50,223 nucleotides of DNA. Origin: Kordia sp. Its GTDB lineage: Bacteria; Bacteroidota; Bacteroidia; Flavobacteriales; Flavobacteriaceae. The stretch's first letter is position 1, and each line of letters opens with the position of its first letter. The notes under the pieces are model-generated. The model ran no database searches. It was not told the origin of the DNA and saw only the letters and a program-made list of their open reading frames with translations. This document shows positions 39,256 to 49,241 of the stretch, one piece after another. The stretch covers positions 1-50,223 of the forward strand of contig NZ_JAKVBC010000038.1 in assembly GCF_022447245.1 (NCBI RefSeq), given 5' to 3'. A program made the translations under genes and the position numbers.

Positions 39256-41652
39256 TCATTCAAACTTCAAATATTTAATCAAATCTACTTTGGTGGCATT
39301 AAAAGCTTTAATTCCTACAACCACAAATACCAAAATCAATAATATAATCGGTGCAATGACAAATGGCCACCAAGGCATCTCAATTCTGTACGCAAAGTTG
39401 TCTAACCATTTTTGCATTAAATAGTAGGCAATTGGCAATAGAACAATAATTGAAATTCCTGTTATTTTGATAAAGCTTTTTACCAATTGTACAATAATTT
39501 CTTTAACTGATGCGCCTAATGTCTTCCTGATAGCAACTTCTTTTAAACGCTGCTCAATGGTCAATGTAGCCAACGCAAATAAGCCTAAAAGAGCAATGAA
39601 GATGACGACCAAAGTCAGAATAAAAAATAGCGTTTGCTGCTTTCTATAGATATCATGTGTTTTATTATAATACTGATCTAAGTAGTAGAATGAAAATGGA
39701 TAACCAGGTTCCAATTCCTTGGTCCAAAAGCGTTCAATTTCTGCCAAAGCGGCTTCTTTATTTTCTGGTTTTAGTTTAAACTGTACGGTACTCATAGCAC
39801 CACGAACCCAATCGAAACCTGTATAATACATAAAGAATGCCGGACGGATTTCTTTATCCAATCCAACCATATGATAGTCTTTTAAAACTCCTACAACATT
39901 GAATTTTTTTCCATCAATTCCAACTTCTTTGTTCAAAGGATCATCTGCCATTCCCAAACGTTTGGCAGCCGTTTCGTTGAAAATAATACTGTTGATAGTA
40001 TCTGAAGCAAAGTCTTTAGAGAAGTAACGTCCTTTGGCAATTTTTGTGTTGATCATTTCTAAGTGTCCAAAATCTAAAGGAATAAATTTTACATCAACAA
40101 CAACATCTTTATAAGCTACATCTAAAGAGATATCGTTATCATCTCCAGGCACTAAAAACGTAGAGGAAATGTCTTCAATATTCGGATTGTTTTGAAATAC
40201 GCTTTGGATCAACTTATATTGTTTGGTTCTGCTTGATTGAGAATCATTGAATTCTACGACCAAGATTTCTTCTCCCGAAAATCCTAAATCTTTAGAACTC
40301 ATATATTCTACTTGTGCATATACAACCAATCCACCAATGAAGAAGAATCCTGAAATGACAAACTGCAAGCCTAGCATTACATTTCGCACCAAAATCATGC
40401 TTCCACTTCTTGAAAAATTTCCTTTTAAGACACTGATGGTTTTAAAGTTTGACACGTATAACGCCGTGATAAATCCTATCAAAGTAGCAATTCCGATAGC
40501 TAATAGAATCACTTGTACAATGATGGTTGTGCTATTTAGGCTCAAATTTTTATTAATAAATGCATTGAATATAGGCAGAAGCAATTCCACAATAATTAAA
40601 GCAATAAATACTGCAATAATTCCTTGCACTACAATTTCTAGAACAAACTGTAATTGCAAGTCAGTTTTTGAGACACCTAGCGTTTTCTTTACGCCAACTT
40701 CTTTAGCACGTTGACTAGCAGATGCCACTGACAAATTGATAAAATTGATGCTCGAAATTACAATGATTAAAATGGACAAACTCAACATAATGACCAGTAA
40801 TAAGTAATTTCCTTTTCCTTCTACCATACCATCATCGCCTTGACCGTGTAATCGTAAATCTGTTAGCTTTTCCAACATTGGATAAGAACCTTGCATAGAC
40901 ACATATTCGTCTACCGTAATTCCTTGTGATGTTGCTTCTTTTTGATAGTAGTTATCTACATATACATCGTAAATTTTCTTTTCAACAATAGCAAGATCAG
41001 TTCCTACTGGAATTTTATAAAAAGTATACACTCCGTATCCTCCCCAATTTTTACTTTTTGTTATAGGTTTGTGTATCATTGCGTTTGGCATATACACAGA
41101 AGGTTTTTGCAATTCATATACTCCAGTAACAATGTATTCTCTTCTACCATATTTGATGGTTTTCCCTACGGATTCTTTTTCACCGAATAACTGTTTTTCT
41201 ACGTCCGTAGAAAGTGCTATTGCATTTTTTGTCGCCAAAATTGTTTTTGGATCTCCTTTTACAATTGAATGCGGAAAAAATTCAAAAAAGTTTGCATTCG
41301 CACGCCCAATTTTAGTTGCATAGATCGATTGGTCTTTGTAACGTAATATTTGACTATCGTATCCTGAGTTTACCGAACAATAGTCTGTAACTTCTGGAAC
41401 TATTTCTTTTACAGTTTTTCCTTCGGGATTTGTGGCTCCATCATAAATCTGTCCATCTCCCCATTTATGCGCCATTTTGTAAACAATATCTTTTTGCGTA
41501 TTCCATTGATCGAAACTTTTTTCGTCTTTGTAGTACAACAAAACAATAATCAATCCTACCAGTCCAAGTGTTAAACCACAAATGTTGATGGTAGTGTTTA
41601 ACCAGTTCTTTTTACTATTACGAAAGAATAATTTTAGCCAAGTCTTTACCAT
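39256..41652 (-). CDS. MacB/FtsX-type ABC transporter permease 2
   Basis: A 798-residue protein with an N-terminal membrane segment (NICGLTLGLVGLIIVLLYY), a large periplasmic domain, three segments around 285-405 in which VKKTLGVSKTDLQLQFVLEI marks the first FtsX block, a second periplasmic domain and a second block with LKEVAIRKTLGASVKEIIVQ. It is a close paralogue of the next gene (same architecture and end LIKYLKFE). The two genes are separated by one base. Efflux permease with the ATPase at 44108; the substrate is unknown. Confidence 0.88.
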   Translation of the reverse strand: MVKTWLKLFFRNSKKNWLNTTINICGLTLGLVGLIIVLLYYKDEKSFDQWNTQKDIVYKMAHKWGDGQIYDGATNPEGKTVKEIVPEVTDYCSVNSGYDSQILRYKDQSIYATKIGRANANFFEFFPHSIVKGDPKTILATKNAIALSTDVEKQLFGEKESVGKTIKYGRREYIVTGVYELQKPSVYMPNAMIHKPITKSKNWGGYGVYTFYKIPVGTDLAIVEKKIYDVYVDNYYQKEATSQGITVDEYVSMQGSYPMLEKLTDLRLHGQGDDGMVEGKGNYLLLVIMLSLSILIIVISSINFINLSVASASQRAKEVGVKKTLGVSKTDLQLQFVLEIVVQGIIAVFIALIIVELLLPIFNAFINKNLSLNSTTIIVQVILLAIGIATLIGFITALYVSNFKTISVLKGNFSRSGSMILVRNVMLGLQFVISGFFFIGGLVVYAQVEYMSSKDLGFSGEEILVVEFNDSQSSRTKQYKLIQSVFQNNPNIEDISSTFLVPGDDNDISLDVAYKDVVVDVKFIPLDFGHLEMINTKIAKGRYFSKDFASDTINSIIFNETAAKRLGMADDPLNKEVGIDGKKFNVVGVLKDYHMVGLDKEIRPAFFMYYTGFDWVRGAMSTVQFKLKPENKEAALAEIERFWTKELEPGYPFSFYYLDQYYNKTHDIYRKQQTLFFILTLVVIFIALLGLFALATLTIEQRLKEVAIRKTLGASVKEIIVQLVKSFIKITGISIIVLLPIAYYLMQKWLDNFAYRIEMPWWPFVIAPIILLILVFVVVGIKAFNATKVDLIKYLKFE

Positions 41653-41653
41653 C

Positions 41654-44068
41654 TTATTCGAATTTCAAGTATTTAATTAAATCTATTTTGGTAGCGTTTA
41701 CTGCCTTTACTCCTACTAATGCAAATACTAAAACTAATAATACAATTGGAGTGATAATGTATGGCCAAATCGGCATATCTATTCGATAGATAAAATTATC
41801 GAGCCAGTTTTGCATCAAGTAGTACGATATGGGTAGTAATATAAGTACTGAAATCAATGTTATTTTTAAGAAGCTTTTGACCAGTTGAAAAATAATTTCT
41901 TTAACAGATGCGCCTAAAGTTTTACGTATAGCCACTTCTTTTAAGCGTTGCTGAATAGTAAGTGTTGCTAAAGCAAACAAGCCAAGTAAAGAAATGATAA
42001 TTACGATTGTAGAAAGAATTAAAAACATGATTTGTTGTTTTTGGTACTTCTCATAGGTTTTTGCAAAATTTTCGTCTAAAAACTTATATACAAAAGGGTA
42101 ATTATCGTCGATGTTTTCTTTCCAGAAATCTTCTATCGTGGCAATAGTTTGTGAAATGTTTTCTGGTTTCACTTTAAATTGTATGGCAGGAATCCAATCT
42201 TTAGAGAAGTCAAATGTTTTCCAGTGAATTAAAAACATCGGATCTATTTTTACGTCAAATCCATCAAAATGATAATCCTTTATAACACCTACCACTTCTA
42301 GTGTTCTATCATCTTCATCTCGTATCCAACCGACACGCACTTGCTTTCCTATAGGATCATCATAAATTCCTAGACGTTTTGCGGCTGTTTCATTTAAAAT
42401 AATGTTTGATACTGAATCAGAAGTGAAGTTTTCAGAAAATGCTCTTCCTTTTAGCACTTCTAGTTTTGCAAAATCTACATAATTAAAGTCTACCAAATTT
42501 GATGCTGCATTAAAGGATTTATCTTCGTACTGCAAAGCTGTTCCGTTTACATACCCATCGCCAGGTACAAACATACTCGCTGTGATATCAGTAATATTTT
42601 CTTCTTTTGCCAAAGCATCTTTGAGTAAGCTATACTTTTTATATTCATCTTTTATATTGAATACATCTAGTACTAAGGTTTGTTCTTTGTCAAAGCCAAG
42701 ATCTTTGTTGATCATAAAGGACATCTGATAGTAAATGACCAAGACACCTATTAAAAAGAATCCTGAAATTAAAAATTGCAATCCCAGCATTACATTTCTG
42801 GCAATAACTCCTTTTTTACTTCTTGAAAAATTTCCTTTTAAGACTTCAACAGCTTTAAAATTGGCAAGATATAAAGCAGGAATTGCACCAACAATTAGTG
42901 ACGTGATAATGGCTACACCAATCAATTTTATCAAAATGGGAGGATTTAAAAGTGTCAATTCCTTATCCATAAATTGATTAAAGTAAGGCAATACAAACTC
43001 TACCATGATCAATCCCAATAAAAGCGCGACAAAACCTTGTAATACAATTTCAAATACATATTGAAAAATGAGTTGTTTTTTAGACAAACCTAAGGTCTTT
43101 TTTACACCAACTTCCTTGGCGCGTTGACTCGCAGAAGCTGTGGAAAGGTTGATAAAGTTGACACAAGAAATAATGATTAACAATATAGACAGCCCTAACA
43201 ATACAAGTAATAGCTGGTAATTCCCTTTCCCTCCAGGACCTGCATTATTGGCTTTATTATGTAAACGAATCGTTGTCAATTGTTCAAGTAAGACTTCCAT
43301 GATACCATACTTCTCTCTTACTTCTTCCAATGTCATATTGTTTTTAGCCAATTGTGGTTTTACATTTTTTTCAATGATTACATTATTCATTTTTTTGCGT
43401 ACAACATCTGGCGTAACTCCTTTTGTAAACCTGCAAAATAATTCGTTCTGAAAATTCCCCCAGTGCAATTCAAATGGTTTACTAAATTGTATCAGCAATT
43501 CCGATTCATAATGCCCATTTCCTGGTATTTCGTAAACACATGCTATGACATAATCGTTTCCATCAATTTTTACAATTTCATTAATCACACTTTGTTTTCC
43601 TCCTAGCTTTTTAGCTAACGATTTGGAAATGGCAATGTGTTTTCTGTTTTCAGCAAATTTATCTATGCTTCCTTCTATAATTGTAAAAGGAAAAAAATCG
43701 AAGAAATTTGGCTCTGTTTCCGTTGCTTTTTCTGTGTATACTTTTTTTTCACCACTACTAAGAACACGGCTTCTGTAAAAAGGAGAAATCAAAATAGTTT
43801 CTTCTACTTCTGGAATATCACTCTTAAAAAGAATTGCTTGTGCAGCAGTACTCACATGCCAAATTCCATTTTGTTTTGAAGTATTAGCTACTCTATAAAT
43901 TTGATCGTTGTCTGGAACCCATTTATTATAACTCTCTTCGTCATTAAAGTATAATAGTACAATTAGTAAGCCTGCAAAGCCTAGCGTTAAGCCTGAGATA
44001 TTGACAATGAGATTTAGCCAATTTTTTTTGCTGTTTCTAAAAAATATTTTGATCCATGTTTGTAACAT
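41654..44068 (-). CDS. MacB/FtsX-type ABC transporter permease 1
   Basis: An 804-residue protein of the same layout: N-terminal segment (IVNISGLTLGFAGLLIVLLY), MacB-type periplasmic region, FtsX block 1 (VKKTLGLSKKQLIFQYVFEI) and block 2 (LKEVAIRKTLGASVKEIIFQ). Two such eight-segment permeases encoded in tandem behind one ATPase are common in Bacteroidota. They presumably form one transporter or two alternative ones. Confidence 0.88.
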   Translation of the reverse strand: MLQTWIKIFFRNSKKNWLNLIVNISGLTLGFAGLLIVLLYFNDEESYNKWVPDNDQIYRVANTSKQNGIWHVSTAAQAILFKSDIPEVEETILISPFYRSRVLSSGEKKVYTEKATETEPNFFDFFPFTIIEGSIDKFAENRKHIAISKSLAKKLGGKQSVINEIVKIDGNDYVIACVYEIPGNGHYESELLIQFSKPFELHWGNFQNELFCRFTKGVTPDVVRKKMNNVIIEKNVKPQLAKNNMTLEEVREKYGIMEVLLEQLTTIRLHNKANNAGPGGKGNYQLLLVLLGLSILLIIISCVNFINLSTASASQRAKEVGVKKTLGLSKKQLIFQYVFEIVLQGFVALLLGLIMVEFVLPYFNQFMDKELTLLNPPILIKLIGVAIITSLIVGAIPALYLANFKAVEVLKGNFSRSKKGVIARNVMLGLQFLISGFFLIGVLVIYYQMSFMINKDLGFDKEQTLVLDVFNIKDEYKKYSLLKDALAKEENITDITASMFVPGDGYVNGTALQYEDKSFNAASNLVDFNYVDFAKLEVLKGRAFSENFTSDSVSNIILNETAAKRLGIYDDPIGKQVRVGWIRDEDDRTLEVVGVIKDYHFDGFDVKIDPMFLIHWKTFDFSKDWIPAIQFKVKPENISQTIATIEDFWKENIDDNYPFVYKFLDENFAKTYEKYQKQQIMFLILSTIVIIISLLGLFALATLTIQQRLKEVAIRKTLGASVKEIIFQLVKSFLKITLISVLILLPISYYLMQNWLDNFIYRIDMPIWPYIITPIVLLVLVFALVGVKAVNATKIDLIKYLKFE

Positions 44069-44107
44069 AATGTTGTTTTTTTATTGATGAATGATTTATT
44101 ATTTATG

Positions 44108-44809
44108 TTACTCAACTAGCACGTCTATATCACGTGTATTTGTTTTTTCTGAGATGATTTCTCCGTCTTTCATCATGACAATTCTACTTGAAAATTGTGC
44201 ATCGTACGAAGAGTGTGTCACCATAATAATTGTTGCTCCAGAAGCATGCAATTCTGCCAGTAATTCCATCACTTCATTACCGTTTTTACTATCCAAATTC
44301 CCTGTCGGTTCATCAGCTAAAATTAATTTTGGATTGGTCACCAAAGCTCTTGCTACTGCGACACGTTGTTGCTGTCCACCAGACAATTGCAATGGAAAAT
44401 GTTTTGCTCTGTGTGCAATTCCGACACGTTCTAGAATTTCATTGACACGTTTTTTACGTTCGCTAGAAGGTACTTTATTGTAAATCAATGGCAATTCAAT
44501 GTTTTCATATACCGAAAGCTCATCGATTAAATTGAAATTCTGGAATACAAATCCAATATTCGCTTTGCGCAATAAAGCACGTTGTTTTTCGGAATGCTTT
44601 GAGACTTCTGTATCTCCAAATTGATAACTTCCCGAAGTTGGTGCATCTAACAATCCAATAATGTTTAATAAGGTAGACTTTCCACAACCTGAAGTTCCCA
44701 TAATAGAGACAAACTCTCCTTCTTTTACCGTTAAATTTAGCTTGTGAATCGCTGTGGTTTCTACTTCTTCTGTTCTGTAAACTTTCGTTAAATCTGATAA
44801 TATAATCAT
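44108..44809 (-). CDS. MacB/LolD-type ABC transporter ATPase
   Basis: A 233-residue ATPase with Walker A MGTSGCGKSTLLNIIGLL, Q-loop NIGFVFQNFNLIDEL, signature LSGGQQQRVAVARAL and Walker B KLILADEPTGNLDS, followed by VTHSSYDAQFSSR. These features place it among the MacB/LolD subfamily, which powers FtsX-type permeases that act mechanically rather than by moving substrates through the membrane. Confidence 0.93.
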   Translation of the reverse strand: MIILSDLTKVYRTEEVETTAIHKLNLTVKEGEFVSIMGTSGCGKSTLLNIIGLLDAPTSGSYQFGDTEVSKHSEKQRALLRKANIGFVFQNFNLIDELSVYENIELPLIYNKVPSSERKKRVNEILERVGIAHRAKHFPLQLSGGQQQRVAVARALVTNPKLILADEPTGNLDSKNGNEVMELLAELHASGATIIMVTHSSYDAQFSSRIVMMKDGEIISEKTNTRDIDVLVE

Positions 44810-44810
44810 T

Positions 44811-44880
44811 GTTCGTTTTTTGTTTGTTCGTTTATTCGTTTTTTGATGATGTTTTTATTGTTGATTCGTTTGTTCGTTTC
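44811..44880 (-). repeat. AACGAA-rich leader of the ATPase gene
   Basis: Five copies of AACGAA (TTCGTT on the plus strand) occur within 70 bases upstream of the ATPase start. It is probably the untranslated leader; whether the repeats have a function is unknown. The gap to the membrane fusion gene (44810-44971) holds no gene. Confidence 0.4.
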
Positions 44881-44971
44881 ACACTGAGCGGATCTGAAGT
44901 GTTGATTGATGTTATGTACTAAAATAATGAGACAAGCTTTTCTATTAAAATATATACAAATACAAGCATTG

Positions 44972-46216
44972 TTAATTTAAATTTAATTCTTCCATATCTT
45001 TAAAATCGTCATAACTAGAAGTGATAACTCGATCGCCTTCTTTTAAACCTTCCAATACTTCATAATAAAATGGATTTTCGCGTCCAATACGTACCGAACG
45101 CTTTACCGCTTTATTGTCTGAATTTAATACAAAAACCCATTTTCCGTTGGTACTTTGGTAAAATAATCCTTTTGGAAGTAATAGTGCTTTGCTATTGTTT
45201 GATAAAAACATTTTGCTTTTTAAAGACATTCCACTACGAATTCCCTTTGCGATAGAATCAGTTTCAAATTGCAATTCTACTTGAAAACCACCTTTCACAA
45301 TCTCAGGATCGATCTTTGAAACGCGAATTGGCAATTTTTCTTCGTCAATCGTTACTGTTCCACGAATATCTTCTCGAAGTTTTGAAATATAATATTCATC
45401 TACTTTTGCAATTAATTTATAGCCATCCAAAACATCCATTTTTCCTATATTGTCACCTTGATTATAATTTTGCCCTAAAGTTGGATTGAAAGATGCTAAT
45501 AAACCATCCGCTGGTGCTTTGACTATAAAGTTTTCCTTGTTTTTGCGCAACAATTCTAAACTTTCTTCCATCTTTCTCACGGAAGTATTAATACGTGCCA
45601 ATTGTACATTGCGATCATTTTTTTCATTAGACACTTTCGTTTTAATTACTTCATTGCGTTCTTTTTGAAATTTATATTCTTGCTCAGATGTTTGATACTG
45701 ATTACGTGCGATAATTTCCTTTTTATACAAACGTTTATCTATTGAGTACTGACGTTCTGCATTTTTAAAAGCATTGTCGATACTTAATAATTGTTCGTCT
45801 AAATTCAATTGTTGATTCTTAATCGTGACGCGAATGTTTCTCAAATTATTAATTTGTTCTACAATTGCCGTTTCCTGCGTTAAATAGTTCAATTCTGCAT
45901 TCGGATTGTACACGCGCAATAAAGGAACTCCCTTTTTTACTGTTTGTCCACTTTCTACAAATACTTCCGAAACTGACCCACCTTGAATCACATTGATCAA
46001 TACAGCCTTTTTTGGTTCTACAGTACTATTGAATAATAATACATCTTCAAAGTCACCTTTTGCTACTGTTTTAATAGAAATGGTTTCCCTGTTTAAGTTT
46101 ACTTGTTTTTTACGTGTAGCACTCATAAATATAATAGCAGCTAGCACAATCGTTGGAATTCCCCAAAACAGCATACGTTTCGTTTTTTTATTTTTTGGTT
46201 GAATTTGCTTGTCCAT
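44972..46216 (-). CDS. HlyD-family membrane fusion protein
   Basis: A 414-residue protein: N-terminal membrane segment (RMLFWGIPTIVLAAIIFMS), a first lipoyl-like half (VLINVIQGGSVSEVFVESGQ), a ~100-residue coiled coil (residues ~115-220), the second half (FIVKAPADGLLASFNPTLGQ) and a beta-barrel/MP domain with RIGRENPFYYEVLEGLKEGD. It links the inner-membrane permeases to an outer-membrane exit; no TolC-type gene is in the window. First gene of the sigma-54 controlled operon. Confidence 0.9.
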   Translation of the reverse strand: MDKQIQPKNKKTKRMLFWGIPTIVLAAIIFMSATRKKQVNLNRETISIKTVAKGDFEDVLLFNSTVEPKKAVLINVIQGGSVSEVFVESGQTVKKGVPLLRVYNPNAELNYLTQETAIVEQINNLRNIRVTIKNQQLNLDEQLLSIDNAFKNAERQYSIDKRLYKKEIIARNQYQTSEQEYKFQKERNEVIKTKVSNEKNDRNVQLARINTSVRKMEESLELLRKNKENFIVKAPADGLLASFNPTLGQNYNQGDNIGKMDVLDGYKLIAKVDEYYISKLREDIRGTVTIDEEKLPIRVSKIDPEIVKGGFQVELQFETDSIAKGIRSGMSLKSKMFLSNNSKALLLPKGLFYQSTNGKWVFVLNSDNKAVKRSVRIGRENPFYYEVLEGLKEGDRVITSSYDDFKDMEELNLN

Positions 46217-46244
46217 CGTTTTTTAATTTGTTTGATAGATAGAG

Positions 46245-46260
46245 TGCCATTCCTGTGCCA
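46245..46260 (-). promoter_or_regulatory. Sigma-54 promoter of the efflux operon
   Basis: On the minus strand TGGCACAGGAATGGCA has GG and GC separated by 10 bases, as in the -24/-12 consensus (TGGCACN5TTGCA). The start codon of the HlyD gene is 29 bases downstream. Confidence 0.8.
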
Positions 46261-46323
46261 TGAAAAAATAAATTCACAACACTCTAATTTTCAGTATTTT
46301 AAAAAATAAATGGATTTTACAAG

Positions 46324-46361
46324 TGTTCATTTTCGAACATTTTTTTGTTCATTATCAAACA
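46324..46361. promoter_or_regulatory. Two enhancer-like inverted repeats for the NtrC-type regulator
   Basis: TGTTCATTTTCGAACA (46324-46339) and TGTTCATTATCAAACA (46346-46361) are 16-bp inverted repeats starting 22 bp apart, two helical turns. They lie ~65-115 bases upstream of the sigma-54 promoter and end 18 bases before the regulator gene, a fitting place for an enhancer and for autoregulation. Confidence 0.75.
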
Positions 46362-46379
46362 TCTTACTAACTATGTAGT

Positions 46380-47750
46380 ATGAGAAAAAAGGAAGCTTCC
46401 ATATTAATTGTTGATGATGATGATGATATTTTATTCTCGGCTCGTATTAGCTTGAAGAAATATTTTACCGAAATCATCACTACCAACAATCCGAAGAAAA
46501 TTAGCAATTATATTACCTCTCAAACTTTTGACGTGGTTTTATTAGATATGAATTACCGCATAGGCTTTGAAGATGGAAAAGAAGGATTGTATTGGTTAGA
46601 GCAAATCAAAGAAATTAGTCCAGAAACGACTGTGATTTTGATGACAGCTTTTGGAAGTGTAAATCTTGCTGTTGAAGCTATCAAACAAGGTGCTTCGGAT
46701 TTTATCTTAAAACCTTGGAACACAGAAAAGCTATATAGTATTGTAAATGCTGGTGTAGAATTGGCGCGTTCGAAACGAAAAACTACACAATTAGAAACGG
46801 TTCAAAAGCAACTTGATAAAGACTTTCACCAACAAACAGAACATATTATAGGAAAATCTGCTGCGATGAAAAAAGCCATCAATTTGGTCCAAAAAGTAGC
46901 GCCAACAGATGCCAATGTATTGATTTTAGGAGAAAACGGAACTGGTAAATATGTGTTTGCCAAAGAAATTCATTTGCAATCTGAACGTAAAAACCATCCA
47001 TTTATACATGTCGATTTAGGTGCTTTGAATGAAAACTTATTTGAAAGTGAGTTGTTTGGGTATACCAAAGGTGCCTTTACAGATGCACACAAAGATACAC
47101 TTGGAAGATTTGAACTAGCCGCTGGTGGAACCATTTTTTTAGATGAAATTGGAAATTTACCCTTGCATCTTCAATCCAAGTTATTAACGGTAATTCAAAA
47201 CAGAAAAGTTACCCGTTTGGGAGAAGGAAACGAGCGTCCAATTGATGCTAGAATTATTTGTGCTACTAACGCACCAATTCATGAAATGGTGAGCGAACAA
47301 ACCTTTCGACAAGATTTATTGTTCCGAATAAATACGATTGAATTGCAATTACCTCCATTACGCAAACGCACAGAAGATATTGGAGTATTAGCAAATCATT
47401 TCTTAAAAAAGTTAAATCAACGCTATCGTAAGCAGTTGACTTCTATTTCTAATAGTGCCATTATTGCTTTGGAAAATTACAATTGGCCAGGCAACATTCG
47501 TGAGTTAGAACACATCATAGAACGTGCAGTAATTATTACTGAAAATACCAGTATCGAAGCAGAAGATTTACATTTTTCTTCACGAAAAGTGACGACAAAT
47601 ACACCTGTAACGCTTAACTTAGAGGAAACTGAGAAAATATTGATTCAACAAGCGCTAGACAAACACCATGGAAATATCTCAAAAGCTGCTAAGGATCTTG
47701 GATTGACACGTGCTGCTTTGTACAGACGACTTGAAAAACACAATCTCTAA
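46380..47750 (+). CDS. Sigma-54 dependent response regulator (NtrC/ZraR type)
   Basis: A 456-residue protein: receiver domain (phosphorylated Asp56 in VVLLDMN), AAA+ domain with Walker A GENGTGKY (near residue 187), GAFTDA in YTKGAFTDAHKD (instead of the usual GAFTGA sigma-54 contact loop), Walker B GGTIFLDEIGNL, R-finger stretch FRQDLLFRI, and a Fis-type helix-turn-helix (NISKAAKDLGLTRAALYRRL). It should bind the two inverted repeats upstream and activate the efflux operon. The stop codon is followed immediately by the kinase ATG. Confidence 0.92.
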   Translation: MRKKEASILIVDDDDDILFSARISLKKYFTEIITTNNPKKISNYITSQTFDVVLLDMNYRIGFEDGKEGLYWLEQIKEISPETTVILMTAFGSVNLAVEAIKQGASDFILKPWNTEKLYSIVNAGVELARSKRKTTQLETVQKQLDKDFHQQTEHIIGKSAAMKKAINLVQKVAPTDANVLILGENGTGKYVFAKEIHLQSERKNHPFIHVDLGALNENLFESELFGYTKGAFTDAHKDTLGRFELAAGGTIFLDEIGNLPLHLQSKLLTVIQNRKVTRLGEGNERPIDARIICATNAPIHEMVSEQTFRQDLLFRINTIELQLPPLRKRTEDIGVLANHFLKKLNQRYRKQLTSISNSAIIALENYNWPGNIRELEHIIERAVIITENTSIEAEDLHFSSRKVTTNTPVTLNLEETEKILIQQALDKHHGNISKAAKDLGLTRAALYRRLEKHNL

Positions 47751-49079
47751 ATGAGCAAAAAAATCTACATACAACTCAGCATCCGTATAGTACTTATTGC
47801 TTTGAATGCCATACTCATCTATTATTTCTTTCAGAATGGATATGTGATTAATGGTTTTGGTTTTACATTATTGCTTATTTTTCAAGTATTCTTATGTTTT
47901 GAATATATAAAAAAGCTCTTTTTAGATATAGAAAAAACAATTGATTGTCTATTAAATGATGACTTTTCGAATAAAATTTCTACGGAAAAACAACAAAATA
48001 GTTTGCATGCAAAAGCAGCAAAGCTTCAAGAAAAATACCGTACACAAAACCAACAGCATACTTCCGAACAAGTCATTTTTACAAATATTATTGAGAGTTT
48101 AACTATCGGTGTGTTAATTCTCCGGAAGGGTAAAAAAGGGCACATTGAAGTATTTCAGTTGAACAAAGCTTTTGTAGATTTCTTCCAGATTCCAAAGTTT
48201 TACAATTGGAATTTGCTAAAAGATAAAATTACACCGCTCATTAAAATTATTGACGTACAACCGTGGAAACGCGTAAAACATACTATTTCTTTAACGGTAA
48301 ACGAGCAAGTAGAATCATTTTTCTTAAAAACTTCGATTACCCATACCAACGAATTTGACTATTTGATGGTTACAATGGAAACCATTCAACAATTGATTGA
48401 TAAGAAAGAAAAAGAATCTTGGTATAAACTGATGACAGTGATGTCGCACGAAATCATCAATACCATTACACCGATTAGCAGTTTGGCAGAAAATTTGGAT
48501 TCGCTTTTGCAAGACGAACCTGACGAAGATACGTTAGAAGAATTATCGCAAGGACTTAAAATCATCAAAAAACGTTCATCACACTTGAACAATTTTGTAA
48601 ATACCTATCGTCAATTATCAGAATTGCCACTGCCCGACAAAAAGGAAATCAATTTTACCGAAACAGTACAGCAAACACTTAATTTATTCTCACAAGAGTT
48701 TAAAGAAAAAGGCATACAACTTCATTTTCAATACGAAGAAAACATTCAGCTTTTAGCAGACAAACAGCAATTAGAACAAGTTGTCATTAATTTAATCTCG
48801 AATTGTTTGTACGCACTAAACGATGCTTCCTCACCAGAAATAACCGTGCATGCTAGTTCTGACAATAATCGTGTACATCTAATTGTTTCCGACAATGGAA
48901 TTGGAATTTCTAAGAAGATTAAAAACAATATTTTCGTTCCGTATTTCACCACACGAAAAGAAGGTTCTGGAATTGGATTAACCTTGACCAAAAGCATCGT
49001 AGAAGCCCACGATGGCACGATATTCTTTAAATCTGAAAATGGAGTAACAACCTTTACCTTAAGCTTTCAGAATACTTAA
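47751..49079 (+). CDS. Sensor histidine kinase
   Basis: A 442-residue kinase with two membrane segments near the N-terminus (about 8-26 and 33-52) with a very short loop between, a PAS-like part (~100-215), the phosphorylated His in VMSHEIINTITPISSL, and ATPase boxes NCLYALND (N), SDNGIGIS (G1) and GSGIGLTLTKSIV (G2). There is little room for a periplasmic sensor, so it may sense a signal in the membrane or the cytoplasm. It starts directly after the regulator stop (TAAATG). Confidence 0.9.
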   Translation: MSKKIYIQLSIRIVLIALNAILIYYFFQNGYVINGFGFTLLLIFQVFLCFEYIKKLFLDIEKTIDCLLNDDFSNKISTEKQQNSLHAKAAKLQEKYRTQNQQHTSEQVIFTNIIESLTIGVLILRKGKKGHIEVFQLNKAFVDFFQIPKFYNWNLLKDKITPLIKIIDVQPWKRVKHTISLTVNEQVESFFLKTSITHTNEFDYLMVTMETIQQLIDKKEKESWYKLMTVMSHEIINTITPISSLAENLDSLLQDEPDEDTLEELSQGLKIIKKRSSHLNNFVNTYRQLSELPLPDKKEINFTETVQQTLNLFSQEFKEKGIQLHFQYEENIQLLADKQQLEQVVINLISNCLYALNDASSPEITVHASSDNNRVHLIVSDNGIGISKKIKNNIFVPYFTTRKEGSGIGLTLTKSIVEAHDGTIFFKSENGVTTFTLSFQNT

Positions 49080-49166
49080 AATACTTTTTAAAAGTAAGAT
49101 GTTAATTTTATAACGGATAAATTTATCTTTAATAATAAATAGTTTATATTTTTGTTCCATAATATC

Positions 49167-49241
49167 ATGAGTATGTTTTCAAAATCTTGCGAATACGGTT
49201 TAAGAGCTGTTATTTTTATAGCAGAACATAGTTCCCAATGA
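49167..49241 (+). pseudogene. Truncated Rrf2-family regulator
   Basis: The start reads MSMFSKSCEYGLRAVIFIAE (residues 1-20), the hallmark N-terminus of Rrf2 winged-helix regulators, then runs into IS DNA and stops after 24 codons at 49239-49241. The rest of the gene is missing from the window. Confidence 0.75.
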
